Positions 17,389 to 27,283 of a stretch of 64,000 bases of DNA are shown here, piece by piece (positions within the stretch are counted from its first letter, which is position 1; the number at the start of each line of letters is the position of its first letter). The stretch comes from Gammaproteobacteria bacterium (GTDB taxonomy: Bacteria > Pseudomonadota > Gammaproteobacteria > Eutrophobiales > Eutrophobiaceae), in the NCBI GenBank assembly GCA_012103475.1, contig WLWS01000001.1, forward strand, positions 953,881 to 1,017,880, read 5' to 3'. The notes under the pieces were generated by a model, which saw only the letters and a program-made list of their open reading frames with translations, was not told where the DNA came from and did no database searches. The position numbers and the translations under genes were made by a program.

Positions 17389-18303
17389 TTAGTCTAAACT
17401 AACGATTAAACCTTCTTTTGCAATATGGCATTTCAAAGAGGACTTCTTCTCTCTGATTATACTAAGTGAATGTTGATAAATTTCTTCCATGGCGTCGTCG
17501 TTATAATTCGGATCGTGGTGATACAAATACAGCTCTTTAACCCCTGCCTCGATGGCAATATTAACAGTATCTATATAACAGGAATGCCCCCAGCCTCTTT
17601 TCTTCTCGTAATCTTCCGGTGTGTACTGGGCATCATGTATAAGAATATCAGCGCCCCGTACAAGATCCAGTTCGGCTGCATATTCTTCCTTTTTCATTTC
17701 ATCGTAGAGTAATTTTTCCTCTTCGTTCAGTTCTTCATACTGTCGATCTATTGATTTTCCGAGATAAAGACATTCATTATCCGATACGTAAATTACAGTT
17801 TTGCCCTTTACGTTGACTCTGTAGCCATAGGTTGTGCCTGGATGATGAACATTCTGATAATTGAAGGAAAGAGGACCATAATTGATAAGTTGATCCTCTG
17901 CTGGTTGCAGATAATCAATATTAGCCAGCCAGGTTTCTGTTCCGACAGGAAAATAGGGTGCCTGCATCTGGGCTGAAACGTGTTCCTTAATTTCCTGATC
18001 GCATTGACCGGGTCCGAAAAAGTTTATGTTCCAGTCCGGAACGAATGCCGGGACAAAAAATGGCAGACCGCATATGTGATCCCAGTGGTAGTGGGTCAAA
18101 ATAATCAGCAGTTTTCTTATGTCGCTTTGTCCCATCAGCTGATTGCCGAGTGGGATGATGCCGGTACCAGCATCACAAACCAATACATGATCATCCACTC
18201 GTATTTCTACACACGACGTATTACCACCTACCCCGAGGTGAGATTCAAACGGAGCGGAATACGAACCTCGCACACCCCAAAAACGAAGATATGCGTCACT
18301 CAT
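17389..18303 (-). CDS. metallo-beta-lactamase-fold hydrolase
   Basis: A 304-residue MBL-fold protein, probably a cytoplasmic phosphodiesterase. The metal motif is THYHWDHICGL (HxHxDH, about 71-81); further metal ligands lie in VSDNE (about 173) and the C-terminal LYLYHHDPNYND. It resembles PhnP/RNase Z-like cyclic phosphodiesterases, but substrate is unknown. It starts 11 nt after the stop of an atypical receiver-domain gene and must be cotranscribed with it, so the receiver protein may control the hydrolase. Confidence 0.85.
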   Translation of the reverse strand: MSDAYLRFWGVRGSYSAPFESHLGVGGNTSCVEIRVDDHVLVCDAGTGIIPLGNQLMGQSDIRKLLIILTHYHWDHICGLPFFVPAFVPDWNINFFGPGQCDQEIKEHVSAQMQAPYFPVGTETWLANIDYLQPAEDQLINYGPLSFNYQNVHHPGTTYGYRVNVKGKTVIYVSDNECLYLGKSIDRQYEELNEEEKLLYDEMKKEEYAAELDLVRGADILIHDAQYTPEDYEKKRGWGHSCYIDTVNIAIEAGVKELYLYHHDPNYNDDAMEEIYQHSLSIIREKKSSLKCHIAKEGLIVSLD

Positions 18304-18314
18304 GATGAGTAAAG

Positions 18315-18704
18315 TCAGTTACTGCTGGAGGGCTGTAAGTATTTATTAATGACATCTGTTATTACCTGTATCGGCATCGGTTTGGTAATAAAATCCAAAG
18401 CACCGAGTTTTTCCGCTACAGAACGATCCTGTGCGTAGTCCTTGGAGCTTATCATAACAACAGATGTGTCTTTGTGAAGTGGTAAATGTCTCAATTCTTT
18501 CAGAAAAGTTAAACCGTCTTTACCCGGCATCTTGATGTTAAGGAACAATAAGCCGGGTTTGTGTTGCTTGAGGTAGTCGAGTGAGTTCTCTGCAGAATTG
18601 AACACTTTCAGCTCTAAATTGCTGTCCCTCAAGCCAGCTTCGAACAAGGTTTTTATCGAGGGACTATCATCGATAACAACGACTGAAGGTGAATCAGTTT
18701 CCAA
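18315..18704 (-). CDS. stand-alone receiver-domain protein with Asn at the phospho-acceptor site
   Basis: A 129-residue single CheY-like domain with no output domain. The acidic pair (D12, D13 in VIDDS), the Ser switch (MISSKD, about 86) and the conserved Lys (ITKPM, K108) are kept. The phospho-acceptor position in LLFLNIKMPGKDG is Asn56, where receivers normally carry Asp; the codon on the minus strand is AAC. It should therefore not be phosphorylated in the usual way and may be constitutively in one state or signal by another route. It is followed after 11 nt by the MBL hydrolase. A single-base change or a sequencing error (GAC to AAC) cannot be excluded. Confidence 0.88.
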   Translation of the reverse strand: METDSPSVVVIDDSPSIKTLFEAGLRDSNLELKVFNSAENSLDYLKQHKPGLLFLNIKMPGKDGLTFLKELRHLPLHKDTSVVMISSKDYAQDRSVAEKLGALDFITKPMPIQVITDVINKYLQPSSSN

Positions 18705-18730
18705 ATCTAGCGTCCCCCGGTCTGTACAAG

Positions 18731-18761
18731 GTAAGCCCTGACTGGGAACTTACAATGTAAG
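18731..18761. promoter_or_regulatory. GTAAG/CTTACA repeats upstream of the receiver gene
   Basis: The words GTAAG (18731-18735), CTTACA (18749-18754) and TGTAAG (18756-18761) are clustered 27-58 nt upstream of the receiver gene. CTTACA-A-TGTAAG is a 13-nt perfect inverted repeat. The words match half-sites of the GacA/UvrY box, but order and spacing (consensus TGTAAG-N6-CTTACA) do not, so a different regulator is more likely. The 217-nt gap otherwise shows only AT-rich sequence. Confidence 0.3.
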
Positions 18762-18921
18762 CCTTTGATTATTAATATATTTATTATACAGGAATTGACT
18801 AATCCTTAATTCCTGAGTTCTCCAAGCTGCAAGCATTACAATTTTACACCAAATTGTCTTCAACTAAATTAAATAGCGCTAGACTGCCATCCATGCAAAA
18901 CGCATTGAGGTGTTAATCCGG

Positions 18922-19494
18922 CTATAAACGCATTTCCATAAAATCGAGGTTGTTGTCCAGCAGTCGTTCCCTTACGGACTTTAATTTTGTCAAACTGTTG
19001 TATGGTCCGATGCGGACTCGAAATACACCTTCCCCGTTAATTACGCCCTGTTCGATAAAGGCTTTGAATCCGAGTAAGGCCAGTTTGGCTTTAACTTGAT
19101 CAGCCGCTTTAAGTTTTTTGAATGAACCAACCTGCAAGATATAGTTTCCTTCTTCAACCGGAGTGTTTTCCACTGCAGGAGGTTTCGTGATCCAGGCGGA
19201 AATGTCGACTTCTTTGTTGGGGAGGATATTGTAGAACTCAAAAGTCGGTTCAGGAATATCGATGGTTTCTTCAGTTTGAGCTTGTGTATTGCCGCCATCG
19301 GCCTGCACTGTAGCGCTTGAGTTGGGTAGAGACAGATCAATACTTCTGGCCAGTTCGTCTCTGAAGAAAAATACAATGACAGCAACGAGTAAACCGATTG
19401 AGAGACCGCTGAGAAAGGTTAAAACCACACTCAGGCCGGATTCTTTTTTGGTCTTGGCAGTATCCTTTTTTATATTCTTGTAATCGCGAGGCAT
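18922..19494 (-). CDS. SPOR-domain inner-membrane protein, FtsN-like
   Basis: A 190-residue bitopic protein: short basic cytoplasmic N-terminus, one membrane span (about 21-44), an acidic/Pro-rich periplasmic linker, and a C-terminal SPOR domain (about 115-190; YILQVGSF... VFRVRIGPY) that binds denuded septal peptidoglycan. In many gammaproteobacteria such an FtsN-like gene lies next to priA and argS. Here a rhodanese gene lies between it and priA, and argS is absent. It starts 7 nt after the rhodanese stop. The FtsN identity is by layout only. Confidence 0.85.
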   Translation of the reverse strand: MPRDYKNIKKDTAKTKKESGLSVVLTFLSGLSIGLLVAVIVFFFRDELARSIDLSLPNSSATVQADGGNTQAQTEETIDIPEPTFEFYNILPNKEVDISAWITKPPAVENTPVEEGNYILQVGSFKKLKAADQVKAKLALLGFKAFIEQGVINGEGVFRVRIGPYNSLTKLKSVRERLLDNNLDFMEMRL

Positions 19495-19501
19495 TATTTG
19501 T

Positions 19502-20131
19502 TCACTTTATCACCGTAAGACCGAGGTTTTCCCAGTTTTGCATACCACCCCGGTACCATTTTAATTTAGATGCCGGATACCCAAGTCTTAACAAGGTGCG
19601 TATGTTTGACGGAGATTGCCCACACCACATGCCGTTGCAAAACAGGATAAGAGTCTTCACATTGGAAAAATCCCAGATTCCTTCCTGAATTCGTGCGCCA
19701 AAACGATTCTCAAGCAAATCTGCCATTTCGAATGGATCGGCGCCATGTCCAACATTCAGTTGTGTCCAGGGAATATTTTCACTTCCGGGTATTGTACCGT
19801 TTCGTAACCAGTCAGGTGTGCGAGAATCGATCACCAGAATTGAGTCATCGCCTTTACTTATGCTACTGAGGTAGTTCAGAACTTCGAGTTCGGCGATAGT
19901 CTCAACACCTTCGGCAAGTATTGCGGGCTGAACGCAAAATGGTGGGCATTTTCTCGACGTGCGGGAGTAGATCGGGTTCAGCGTGTTATTAGTATCTTGA
20001 TTGCGTTGAATTACTATCTTCTTTCCCTTATGAGTAACTTCTACGGTCTCGATATCATTGCTGATCTGAACATCAAGAGCAAAAGAAAAACCCGAAAGGC
20101 TTAACAGGCAAAACAGAAATATTTTTTTCAT
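19502..20131 (-). CDS. exported rhodanese-like domain protein
   Basis: A 209-residue protein with a signal peptide (first ~18 residues, ending GFSFA) and a C-terminal rhodanese fold (about 95-205). The active-site loop is FCNGMWCGQSP with the catalytic Cys and a second Cys four positions on, which could form a disulfide in the periplasm. Downstream GYPASKLKWYRGGMQNWENLGLTV is the classic rhodanese end. Periplasmic rhodaneses of this type handle sulfane sulfur or act in redox repair; the role here is unknown. It lies between priA and the SPOR gene, all on one strand. Confidence 0.85.
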   Translation of the reverse strand: MKKIFLFCLLSLSGFSFALDVQISNDIETVEVTHKGKKIVIQRNQDTNNTLNPIYSRTSRKCPPFCVQPAILAEGVETIAELEVLNYLSSISKGDDSILVIDSRTPDWLRNGTIPGSENIPWTQLNVGHGADPFEMADLLENRFGARIQEGIWDFSNVKTLILFCNGMWCGQSPSNIRTLLRLGYPASKLKWYRGGMQNWENLGLTVIK

Positions 20132-20195
20132 ATAGAAAATGATCCTTAACCAGGTTCCATTGTTAGAATCTAAGACTAAAAAATCGAAGTTAAGT

Positions 20196-22394
20196 TTACA
20201 TCATATCTTGTGGATCTATGTCCAATGACCAGCGAATTTTTCTAGTTTCAGGCAGGCCCTCGATCGCAGCAGTGTTTTTTTTCAATATTTTATTCAATAT
20301 GCTTCGCGACTCGGACATAACAAGTAACTGCATGCGAATTTTTCCTGCCCGTTTCTCGATTGGTGCAGGATAAGGTCCATATATCTGAAACTGTTGATTG
20401 TCAGTCTTGAGCAAATTCCGGACTTTTTCAAGAAACTTCAATTGTGATTCCTGTTTTATTCCTTCGCTGCGAAATAGCGCAAGAAAGCTGAATGGCGGTA
20501 GCACAGTCAGTTTGCGTTCCTTCAGGAGCTCATCCGCGAAGCTGCGGTAGCCTTTTTTTATAAGTGAGTTCAGTAAGGGGTGATCCGGGAAATGAGTTTG
20601 TAAAAGCACCTTGCCCTGACTCTTTTCTCTACCAGCACGACCGCTCACCTGCACGAAAAGCTGGGCCATTCTCTCGCTGGCGCGAAAATCTGTACTGCAC
20701 AGACCGCCGTCGATATCGACAATCCCGACCAGGGTCAGAGCTGGAAAATGATGTCCTTTAGCCAGCATTTGTGTACCAATGAGAATGTCTGCATCGCCAG
20801 CCTTTATTAAATCGAGCATATCTTCCATGCTTCCTTTGCGACGTGTACTGTCTCGATCAATTCTTAATATTTTTGCCTTCGGAAAACACTTGGTAAGGGT
20901 TTCCGATAAGCGCTCAGTGCCGTGTCCTATCTCGATAAAATCGTTCATCTCACAACCGGGGCAATTACGTCGGGAAGATTCCTGTCTGCCACAATGATGG
21001 CAGGAAAGAATTCCTCGTGATTTGTGAAATGTCATATTTGATTCGCAACGATCACATTTCGCGATCCAGCCACAATGATGGCACATGAAGGCAGGCGCAT
21101 ACCCGCGCCTGTTTAAAAATAACAAAACCTGTTTGCGATGGGAAAGCTCTTTTTCTATTGCTGAGAGCATGACCTGAGAAAAGGCGCCTTCCATTGCCTT
21201 GTTTCGCAGGTCAATTATTTCAATATCTGCCTGTTCGGCAGAACCGGCACGTTTATCCAGGCGTAGCAGATGATATTTCCTGGCTTCAACATTGTTAAGC
21301 GATTCCATCGAGGGTGTGGCGGAACCCAGAATGACAGGACAGGAGGTAAAGCTGGAACGAATAATGGCCAGATCTCTGGCAGAGTATTTAAAGCCATCCT
21401 GCTGTTTGTAGGAAACGTCGTGTTCTTCATCGACAATGAATAAACCCGGTTTGAGTAAAGGCGTCCAGATGGCAGATCGGGTACCAAGAATAATGTCCGC
21501 AGTTCCATTTCTGGCCTGCAACCACGCCTGCATTCTCTCGGAAGACGAAAGTCCGGAATGTAATACTGCCATACGCGCTGAAACACGATTTTGAATTCGC
21601 TCAATCAGCTGAGGTGTGAGGCCAATTTCGGGAGACAGGATTAAGACTTGTTTGCCGGACTTAACAACTTTTTTAATCAGTTCGATATAGACTTCGGTTT
21701 TACCACTACCAGTAACTCCATCGAGGAGAAATACCTGATGACGCCCAATACTTTTGGCTATTGAATCACAGGCGAATATCTGATCGTCGTTTAGTGATAC
21801 ATTGTCATCTATCGCTTTAGATTCCTGTGAAACACTAACAGTTTTTTCAATCAGGCACTTTTTCTCAAGAGCCTGAAGTACGGGGAGGGGAGTAGAAAAT
21901 TTTTCCCTGATATTTTCTGCTGTCACCGGAGCAGCTTTGGAAAGGAGAAATTCAAGAATGGCTCTTTGTTTCGGTGCGGTCTTGAGCAGTTCTGAGTTAT
22001 AAACAGCCCCTTGTTTTGTTAATTGCCACAAAACCGGATTTACTATTTTTGCTTCTTTGCCCTGTCTAAGAGAGACGGGTAAAGCATTGAATAAAACCTC
22101 ACCAATTGGATGTTGGTAGTAATCAGCGCTCCAATGAACCATTTTCAGTTCTGCCTCTGAAAGCACTGGCGTTTCATCAAGGACTGAGCTTATAGGTTTA
22201 ATTTTTTCTCTGGCTATCTGACTGGAGTTTTTCGTTTCAACCAAAATCCCGACTTTATGTTTTTGTTTGCCAAAGGGAACATACACCCTGACGCCGGGTT
22301 TTAATTTTTCCAGATCATTTTTACCTGCCGAATAATCAAAGGTTTTGCGCAAAGGCACCTGAAGAGCAACACTGACGATAATCATTGTTTGCAA
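20196..22394 (-). CDS. priA: primosomal protein N' (replication restart helicase PriA)
   Basis: A 732-residue superfamily 2 DNA helicase that reloads the replisome at stalled forks. Order: an N-terminal 3'-end-binding domain, Walker A GVTGSGKTE (about 225-233), DEEH box (IVDEEHD, about 321), a zinc-binding insertion with four pairs of Cys from CHHCGWIAKCDRC to RRNCPGC, and helicase motifs IV-VI (GTQMLAKGHHFP, QVSGRAGR). The first two residues before MIIVSVALQVPL could be trimmed. It starts 13 nt downstream of the gene at 22408-23022 and is probably cotranscribed. Confidence 0.97.
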   Translation of the reverse strand: MQTMIIVSVALQVPLRKTFDYSAGKNDLEKLKPGVRVYVPFGKQKHKVGILVETKNSSQIAREKIKPISSVLDETPVLSEAELKMVHWSADYYQHPIGEVLFNALPVSLRQGKEAKIVNPVLWQLTKQGAVYNSELLKTAPKQRAILEFLLSKAAPVTAENIREKFSTPLPVLQALEKKCLIEKTVSVSQESKAIDDNVSLNDDQIFACDSIAKSIGRHQVFLLDGVTGSGKTEVYIELIKKVVKSGKQVLILSPEIGLTPQLIERIQNRVSARMAVLHSGLSSSERMQAWLQARNGTADIILGTRSAIWTPLLKPGLFIVDEEHDVSYKQQDGFKYSARDLAIIRSSFTSCPVILGSATPSMESLNNVEARKYHLLRLDKRAGSAEQADIEIIDLRNKAMEGAFSQVMLSAIEKELSHRKQVLLFLNRRGYAPAFMCHHCGWIAKCDRCESNMTFHKSRGILSCHHCGRQESSRRNCPGCEMNDFIEIGHGTERLSETLTKCFPKAKILRIDRDSTRRKGSMEDMLDLIKAGDADILIGTQMLAKGHHFPALTLVGIVDIDGGLCSTDFRASERMAQLFVQVSGRAGREKSQGKVLLQTHFPDHPLLNSLIKKGYRSFADELLKERKLTVLPPFSFLALFRSEGIKQESQLKFLEKVRNLLKTDNQQFQIYGPYPAPIEKRAGKIRMQLLVMSESRSILNKILKKNTAAIEGLPETRKIRWSLDIDPQDMM

Positions 22395-22407
22395 GACGTG
22401 TTTATCA

Positions 22408-23022
22408 TCAATGCTCTAGGGAGCGCCGGTCTTTTTCAATAGCATCCTCAAGTTCAGTGAGATTCATAACATGCATTGGTTTATTGGTAATTGAACTGAC
22501 TGGAGACAGGTTCTTGTCATTGAGGGAGAAAATAATCAGCAGGATTGAAATTTGATCGGCGATAAAACGATACGCCGGGAAAGACGCTTTGTCGGTGGCA
22601 CTAAGTTTGATATTTTTTTCGCAAATTTCATTTGGAATGCCACATTCATCCAGGAATAAACCAATTTCTTCTATGTTATCTGAAAACAAGTGCAGAATAA
22701 TCTCTGAAGAGGCAGTCACCGTTTGATTAACCACAGGACCGACCAACTGAGGCTTGTAGTCAACGAGCATTTTCATAGCTTGCATCGCTGTCTGTCTAAA
22801 TGACTGCAATAATTCAAATTTTCTGTCTGGAAGAAACAGATCCTGATATGTGATCAGGGCGTTTTCTATTTCCTGATTTGTAGGTAAATTTCTGTTTGGT
22901 GACACGCCAAGCTGGATTGCTGCTTTTTTCTTTGCAGATAGAAAGTCCTCGACACCATCCAAAGCGACGATTTTAGCTGCTGCCGCGGCAATTTCCTGAC
23001 GCAGTTTCTGGGAGCTTTTCAC
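22408..23022 (-). CDS. conserved protein of unknown function between priA and the PBP1a gene
   Basis: A 204-residue soluble, mainly helical protein. Features include a basic N-terminal helix (residues 1-20), a KKKAAIQLGV segment (about 31-40), NLPTNQEIENAL (44-55), VGPVVNQTV (about 93-101) and HLFSDNIEEIGLFLDE (about 111-126). I know similar proteobacterial proteins of the same layout but no established role; the HLFSDNIE stretch weakly recalls nucleotidyltransferase-like folds. It lies in a run PBP1a - this gene - priA with gaps of 29 and 13 nt. Confidence 0.75.
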   Translation of the reverse strand: MKSSQKLRQEIAAAAAKIVALDGVEDFLSAKKKAAIQLGVSPNRNLPTNQEIENALITYQDLFLPDRKFELLQSFRQTAMQAMKMLVDYKPQLVGPVVNQTVTASSEIILHLFSDNIEEIGLFLDECGIPNEICEKNIKLSATDKASFPAYRFIADQISILLIIFSLNDKNLSPVSSITNKPMHVMNLTELEDAIEKDRRSLEH

Positions 23023-23051
23023 AATTATTCTGGAGAGGGAGGAATTAACAC

Positions 23052-25469
23052 TTAAAACAAATCCGGAGCGACAATATCCTGGTTGCCCGGATTATAGGGG
23101 TTAGACTCTTCCTCGAAATCACCCGGTTTTGGTGCATGTTCCACTCGGAATATTTCAAAAAATGCATCCAGATCGTCAGACTTCGCCGGTAGGCCGGATT
23201 TCTTGTTAATACGAATATTCAATAATCCGGGAGGTGGATCAAGACTGACTTCAGGCACATCTTCCAGCGCCACCTCCATATACTTAATCCACATTGGCAA
23301 AGCAGCCCTCGCACCGGTCTCAGCATTACCGAGAGGTTGGAATTTATCGAATCCCACCCAACTTATTGCCACGATCGACGAGTTAAATCCGGAAAACCAG
23401 GCGTCTCTCTGGTCGTTTGTTGTACCCGTCTTACCTGCAAGATCTTTCCTTTTCAACGAGCGTGCTTTACGTCCCGTTCCATGCTGAATCACATCTCTCA
23501 TAATTGACTGCATGATCCAGATGTTGCGTGGACTAATCACCTGTGGAGCGATTCGCGTGGGAATATCCCGGGTGGAAGCTGTAGCGAGTCTGGTCTCGCT
23601 TTCTTCAGCATCTGCTAATTGAGTTTCTTCAGTACATTCCCTGCATACTTCGCTCGCTTGCGCTTTAAAGATGATTTCACCGTCATAAGATTCAATCCTG
23701 TCAATGAAATGGGGATCAACCTTGAAGCCCCCGTTTGCCAGAATGCAATAGGCACCGGCCAGTTGCCAGGGAGATATAGCGCCGCTTCCAAGTGCAAGCG
23801 ACAGGTTTCCGGGTAGTTCTGAAGTATTGAATCCGAATTTCGCAATATGCTCAAGAGCATAGGGAATATTGATAGCGTTTAGCAACCTTATTGAAATTAG
23901 ATTACGAGATCGAATCAGAGCCTCTCTAAGTCTGGTTGGTCCGAAAGCTTTGCCACTGTAGTTTTCAGGGCGCCAGATATCTTCGATACCCGGGTCGTCA
24001 AAAACTATCGGAGCGTCATTAATAGTACTGGCTGCTGTGAAGCCTTTTTCCAGAGCAGCTGAATAGATAAAAGGTTTAAAATTTGAGCCCGGCTGCCTGA
24101 AGGCCTGAGTAACTCTGTTAAATTTACTGCGTTGAAAATCAAAGCCACCGACAAGTGCCAGAGTTGCACCGTTATTCGGGTCCATTGAAACGAGACCACC
24201 TTCCACTTCCGGTATTTGTGAAAGCCGCCACTGGCCCTCATCATCTTCAATGATTCTTATGACATCTCCAATCTCGACGACGTCAGCTGCTATTTTTGGT
24301 GCTTTGCCACGGTGATTCTCTGAAATATGTTTTCTTGCCCAACTCATTCCCGGCCATTCGATAGTGATGATGCCGATGCCGCTTACAAAAACTGAAATGG
24401 ATTGCTCGTATATCTCTACAACTAGACCCGGATAAAGCTCGCCAATGGCCGGGTAGGCGCTTAGCAGTTGTTTCCAGTTTTCGTCCTTTGCTTCTTCGCT
24501 TAGTTCGTGATGGTATTCGGCGCCTTTATAGCCGTGACGCAGATCGTAACCAAGCAAGGCATGTCGCAAACCATGGTTGGCAGCGGTCTGGTTCTTGTCT
24601 TTAATAGTGGTATAAACTTTATATCCGTTGCTATAAGCCTCCTCACCAAACTCTTCGGTTAAAAACTTTCGCACCATTTCCGCAACATAAGGTGCTTCGA
24701 CCTGAATGTCCGGGCTGTGCAAACTGGCAGTTATCGGTGCAGCTCTGGCCTGGTCAAATTCTGAGTTGTCGATATATCCCTGATCCAGCATTCTGCGAAG
24801 TACATAATTACGTCGGTTTTGCGCTCTATCCGGAGCACTTACCGGATTGGTTGTGGAAGGTGCTTTAGGCAACCCGGCGATCAATGCGGCTTGTGCCAGA
24901 CTTAAATCGTTAATATCACTACCGTAATAAACCTGAGCGGCAGCGGCGACGCCATAAGCGCGTTGTCCGAGATAAATTTTGTTCAAATACAACTCAAGAA
25001 TTTCATCCTTGCTGAGTTCAGACTCGATTTTGAAGGAAAGGAAGATTTCATTGAGTTTACGAAGATAGGACTTCTCACGACTTAGAAAAAAATTTCTGGC
25101 GACTTGCATGGTGATTGTGCTGCCTCCCTGGCTTTTTTCTCCGGTTTTGACCAGATTGACCACGGCCCGAAGTATTCCCTGCCAGTCAACTCCGGGATGT
25201 TCATAAAAACGATCATCCTCTGCTGCCAGAAACGCCTGAATTAAGGTGACAGGTACATCATCAATAGAAACAGGAGTACGTCGTTTTTCACCGTATTCGG
25301 AGATTAACGACCCATCCTGACTGTATATCCGCAAGGGGACCTGCAGATGTACGTCCCGCAAAGTGTCTATTTCAGGCAGATCCGGGATGACATAGAGTAA
25401 AACTACGGCGAGCGAAATCAGGCCAAGAACGACCATCGAGAGAGTGAAATTAAAGGCAAACCTCAACAT
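23052..25469 (-). CDS. mrcA: class A penicillin-binding protein 1A (peptidoglycan synthase)
   Basis: A bifunctional cell-wall synthase, 805 residues. N-terminal membrane anchor (about 5-28); glycosyltransferase-51 domain with AAEDDRFYEHPGVDW (catalytic Glu) and GGSTITMQVARN; a central insertion typical of PBP1a; transpeptidase domain with PGSNFKP (SxxK nucleophile), SRN and AGKTGTT. The C-terminal tail is Pro/Asp-rich. It is divergent from pilM, the same position as ponA/mrcA next to pilMNOPQ in Pseudomonas. Confidence 0.96.
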   Translation of the reverse strand: MLRFAFNFTLSMVVLGLISLAVVLLYVIPDLPEIDTLRDVHLQVPLRIYSQDGSLISEYGEKRRTPVSIDDVPVTLIQAFLAAEDDRFYEHPGVDWQGILRAVVNLVKTGEKSQGGSTITMQVARNFFLSREKSYLRKLNEIFLSFKIESELSKDEILELYLNKIYLGQRAYGVAAAAQVYYGSDINDLSLAQAALIAGLPKAPSTTNPVSAPDRAQNRRNYVLRRMLDQGYIDNSEFDQARAAPITASLHSPDIQVEAPYVAEMVRKFLTEEFGEEAYSNGYKVYTTIKDKNQTAANHGLRHALLGYDLRHGYKGAEYHHELSEEAKDENWKQLLSAYPAIGELYPGLVVEIYEQSISVFVSGIGIITIEWPGMSWARKHISENHRGKAPKIAADVVEIGDVIRIIEDDEGQWRLSQIPEVEGGLVSMDPNNGATLALVGGFDFQRSKFNRVTQAFRQPGSNFKPFIYSAALEKGFTAASTINDAPIVFDDPGIEDIWRPENYSGKAFGPTRLREALIRSRNLISIRLLNAINIPYALEHIAKFGFNTSELPGNLSLALGSGAISPWQLAGAYCILANGGFKVDPHFIDRIESYDGEIIFKAQASEVCRECTEETQLADAEESETRLATASTRDIPTRIAPQVISPRNIWIMQSIMRDVIQHGTGRKARSLKRKDLAGKTGTTNDQRDAWFSGFNSSIVAISWVGFDKFQPLGNAETGARAALPMWIKYMEVALEDVPEVSLDPPPGLLNIRINKKSGLPAKSDDLDAFFEIFRVEHAPKPGDFEEESNPYNPGNQDIVAPDLF

Positions 25470-25518
25470 GTTGTGTAGTTTAAATCAAATACATCCAAGA
25501 TATGGGTAATTTTGAGAT

Positions 25519-25549
25519 AACTGCCGAAAAACGGTAGTTCCCGGCAGTT
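25519..25549. repeat. alternative-pairing inverted repeats upstream of pilM
   Basis: AACTGCCG (25519-25526) can pair with CGGTAGTT (25532-25539, one G-U, loop AAAAA) or with CGGCAGTT (25542-25549, perfect). The mutually exclusive hairpins sit in the divergent gap between mrcA and pilM and are followed on the plus strand by an AT-rich run with six T. They could be a protein-binding operator or an attenuator-like switch in a pilM leader. Nothing else in the gap is clear apart from a possible pilM -35/-10 pair, TTGCGT and TATACA, 18 nt apart. Confidence 0.4.
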
Positions 25550-25637
25550 CTCTAATTAATTAATTGTTTTTTAATTTTTAGTTGACTATAGTTGCGTTTA
25601 GAAGTTAATGTCCATTATACAAATGATAGATAACTAG

Positions 25638-26719
<1,082 letters not shown>

Positions 26720-26720
<1 letters not shown>

Positions 26721-27283
26721 TGGCAAAGATTAATCTATTACCCTGGCGAGAGGCGCAAAGAAAAGAAAAGCAGCAGGAGTTTTTTGCGATTCTTGGTGTG
26801 GGAGCAGTTGTTGCAGCTGTAGTAGTGATTATTGTACATATCTACTTTTCACAAAGAATAGAAGCGCAGCAGTTGCGTAATAGCTATCTGGAAGATGAGA
26901 TAGGCTTGCTCGATAAGAAAATCGAGGAAATAAAACAGCTGGAAAGCGACAAAGCCAAGTTACTGGCAAGAATGAGAGCGATTGAACAATTACAGGGTAA
27001 TCGTCCTCTCATAGTTCGCTTTTTCGATGAGCTGGTAAGAAGTTTGCCGGAAGGTGTCAGCGTGTCGAATATTTCGCAAAGTGGACAGGCGATAACAATT
27101 GATGGTGAGGCTCAGTCAAATGCGCGAGTTTCATCTTTCATGAGAAAACTGGAGTCCTCCGAATGGCTGGAATCGCCACAATTGGACATCATCCAGGTCA
27201 AAGATGCTAGTGAAGTGCGTATAAGCAGTTTCAAAATGCGTTTCAAGCAGGTCATCCCAAAAGCTGAGGAAGAAGAATCATGA
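26720..27283 (+). CDS. pilN: type IV pilus assembly protein PilN
   Basis: Bitopic inner-membrane protein, 187 residues. The cytoplasmic N-terminus begins MAKINLLPWREAQR, containing the INLLPWR motif that docks into PilM. One membrane span follows (about 23-45), then a coiled coil (about 50-85) and a periplasmic ferredoxin-like fold. It pairs with PilO to link PilM to PilP. Overlaps pilM by 1 nt and pilO by 4 nt (ATGA), indicating translational coupling. Confidence 0.96.
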
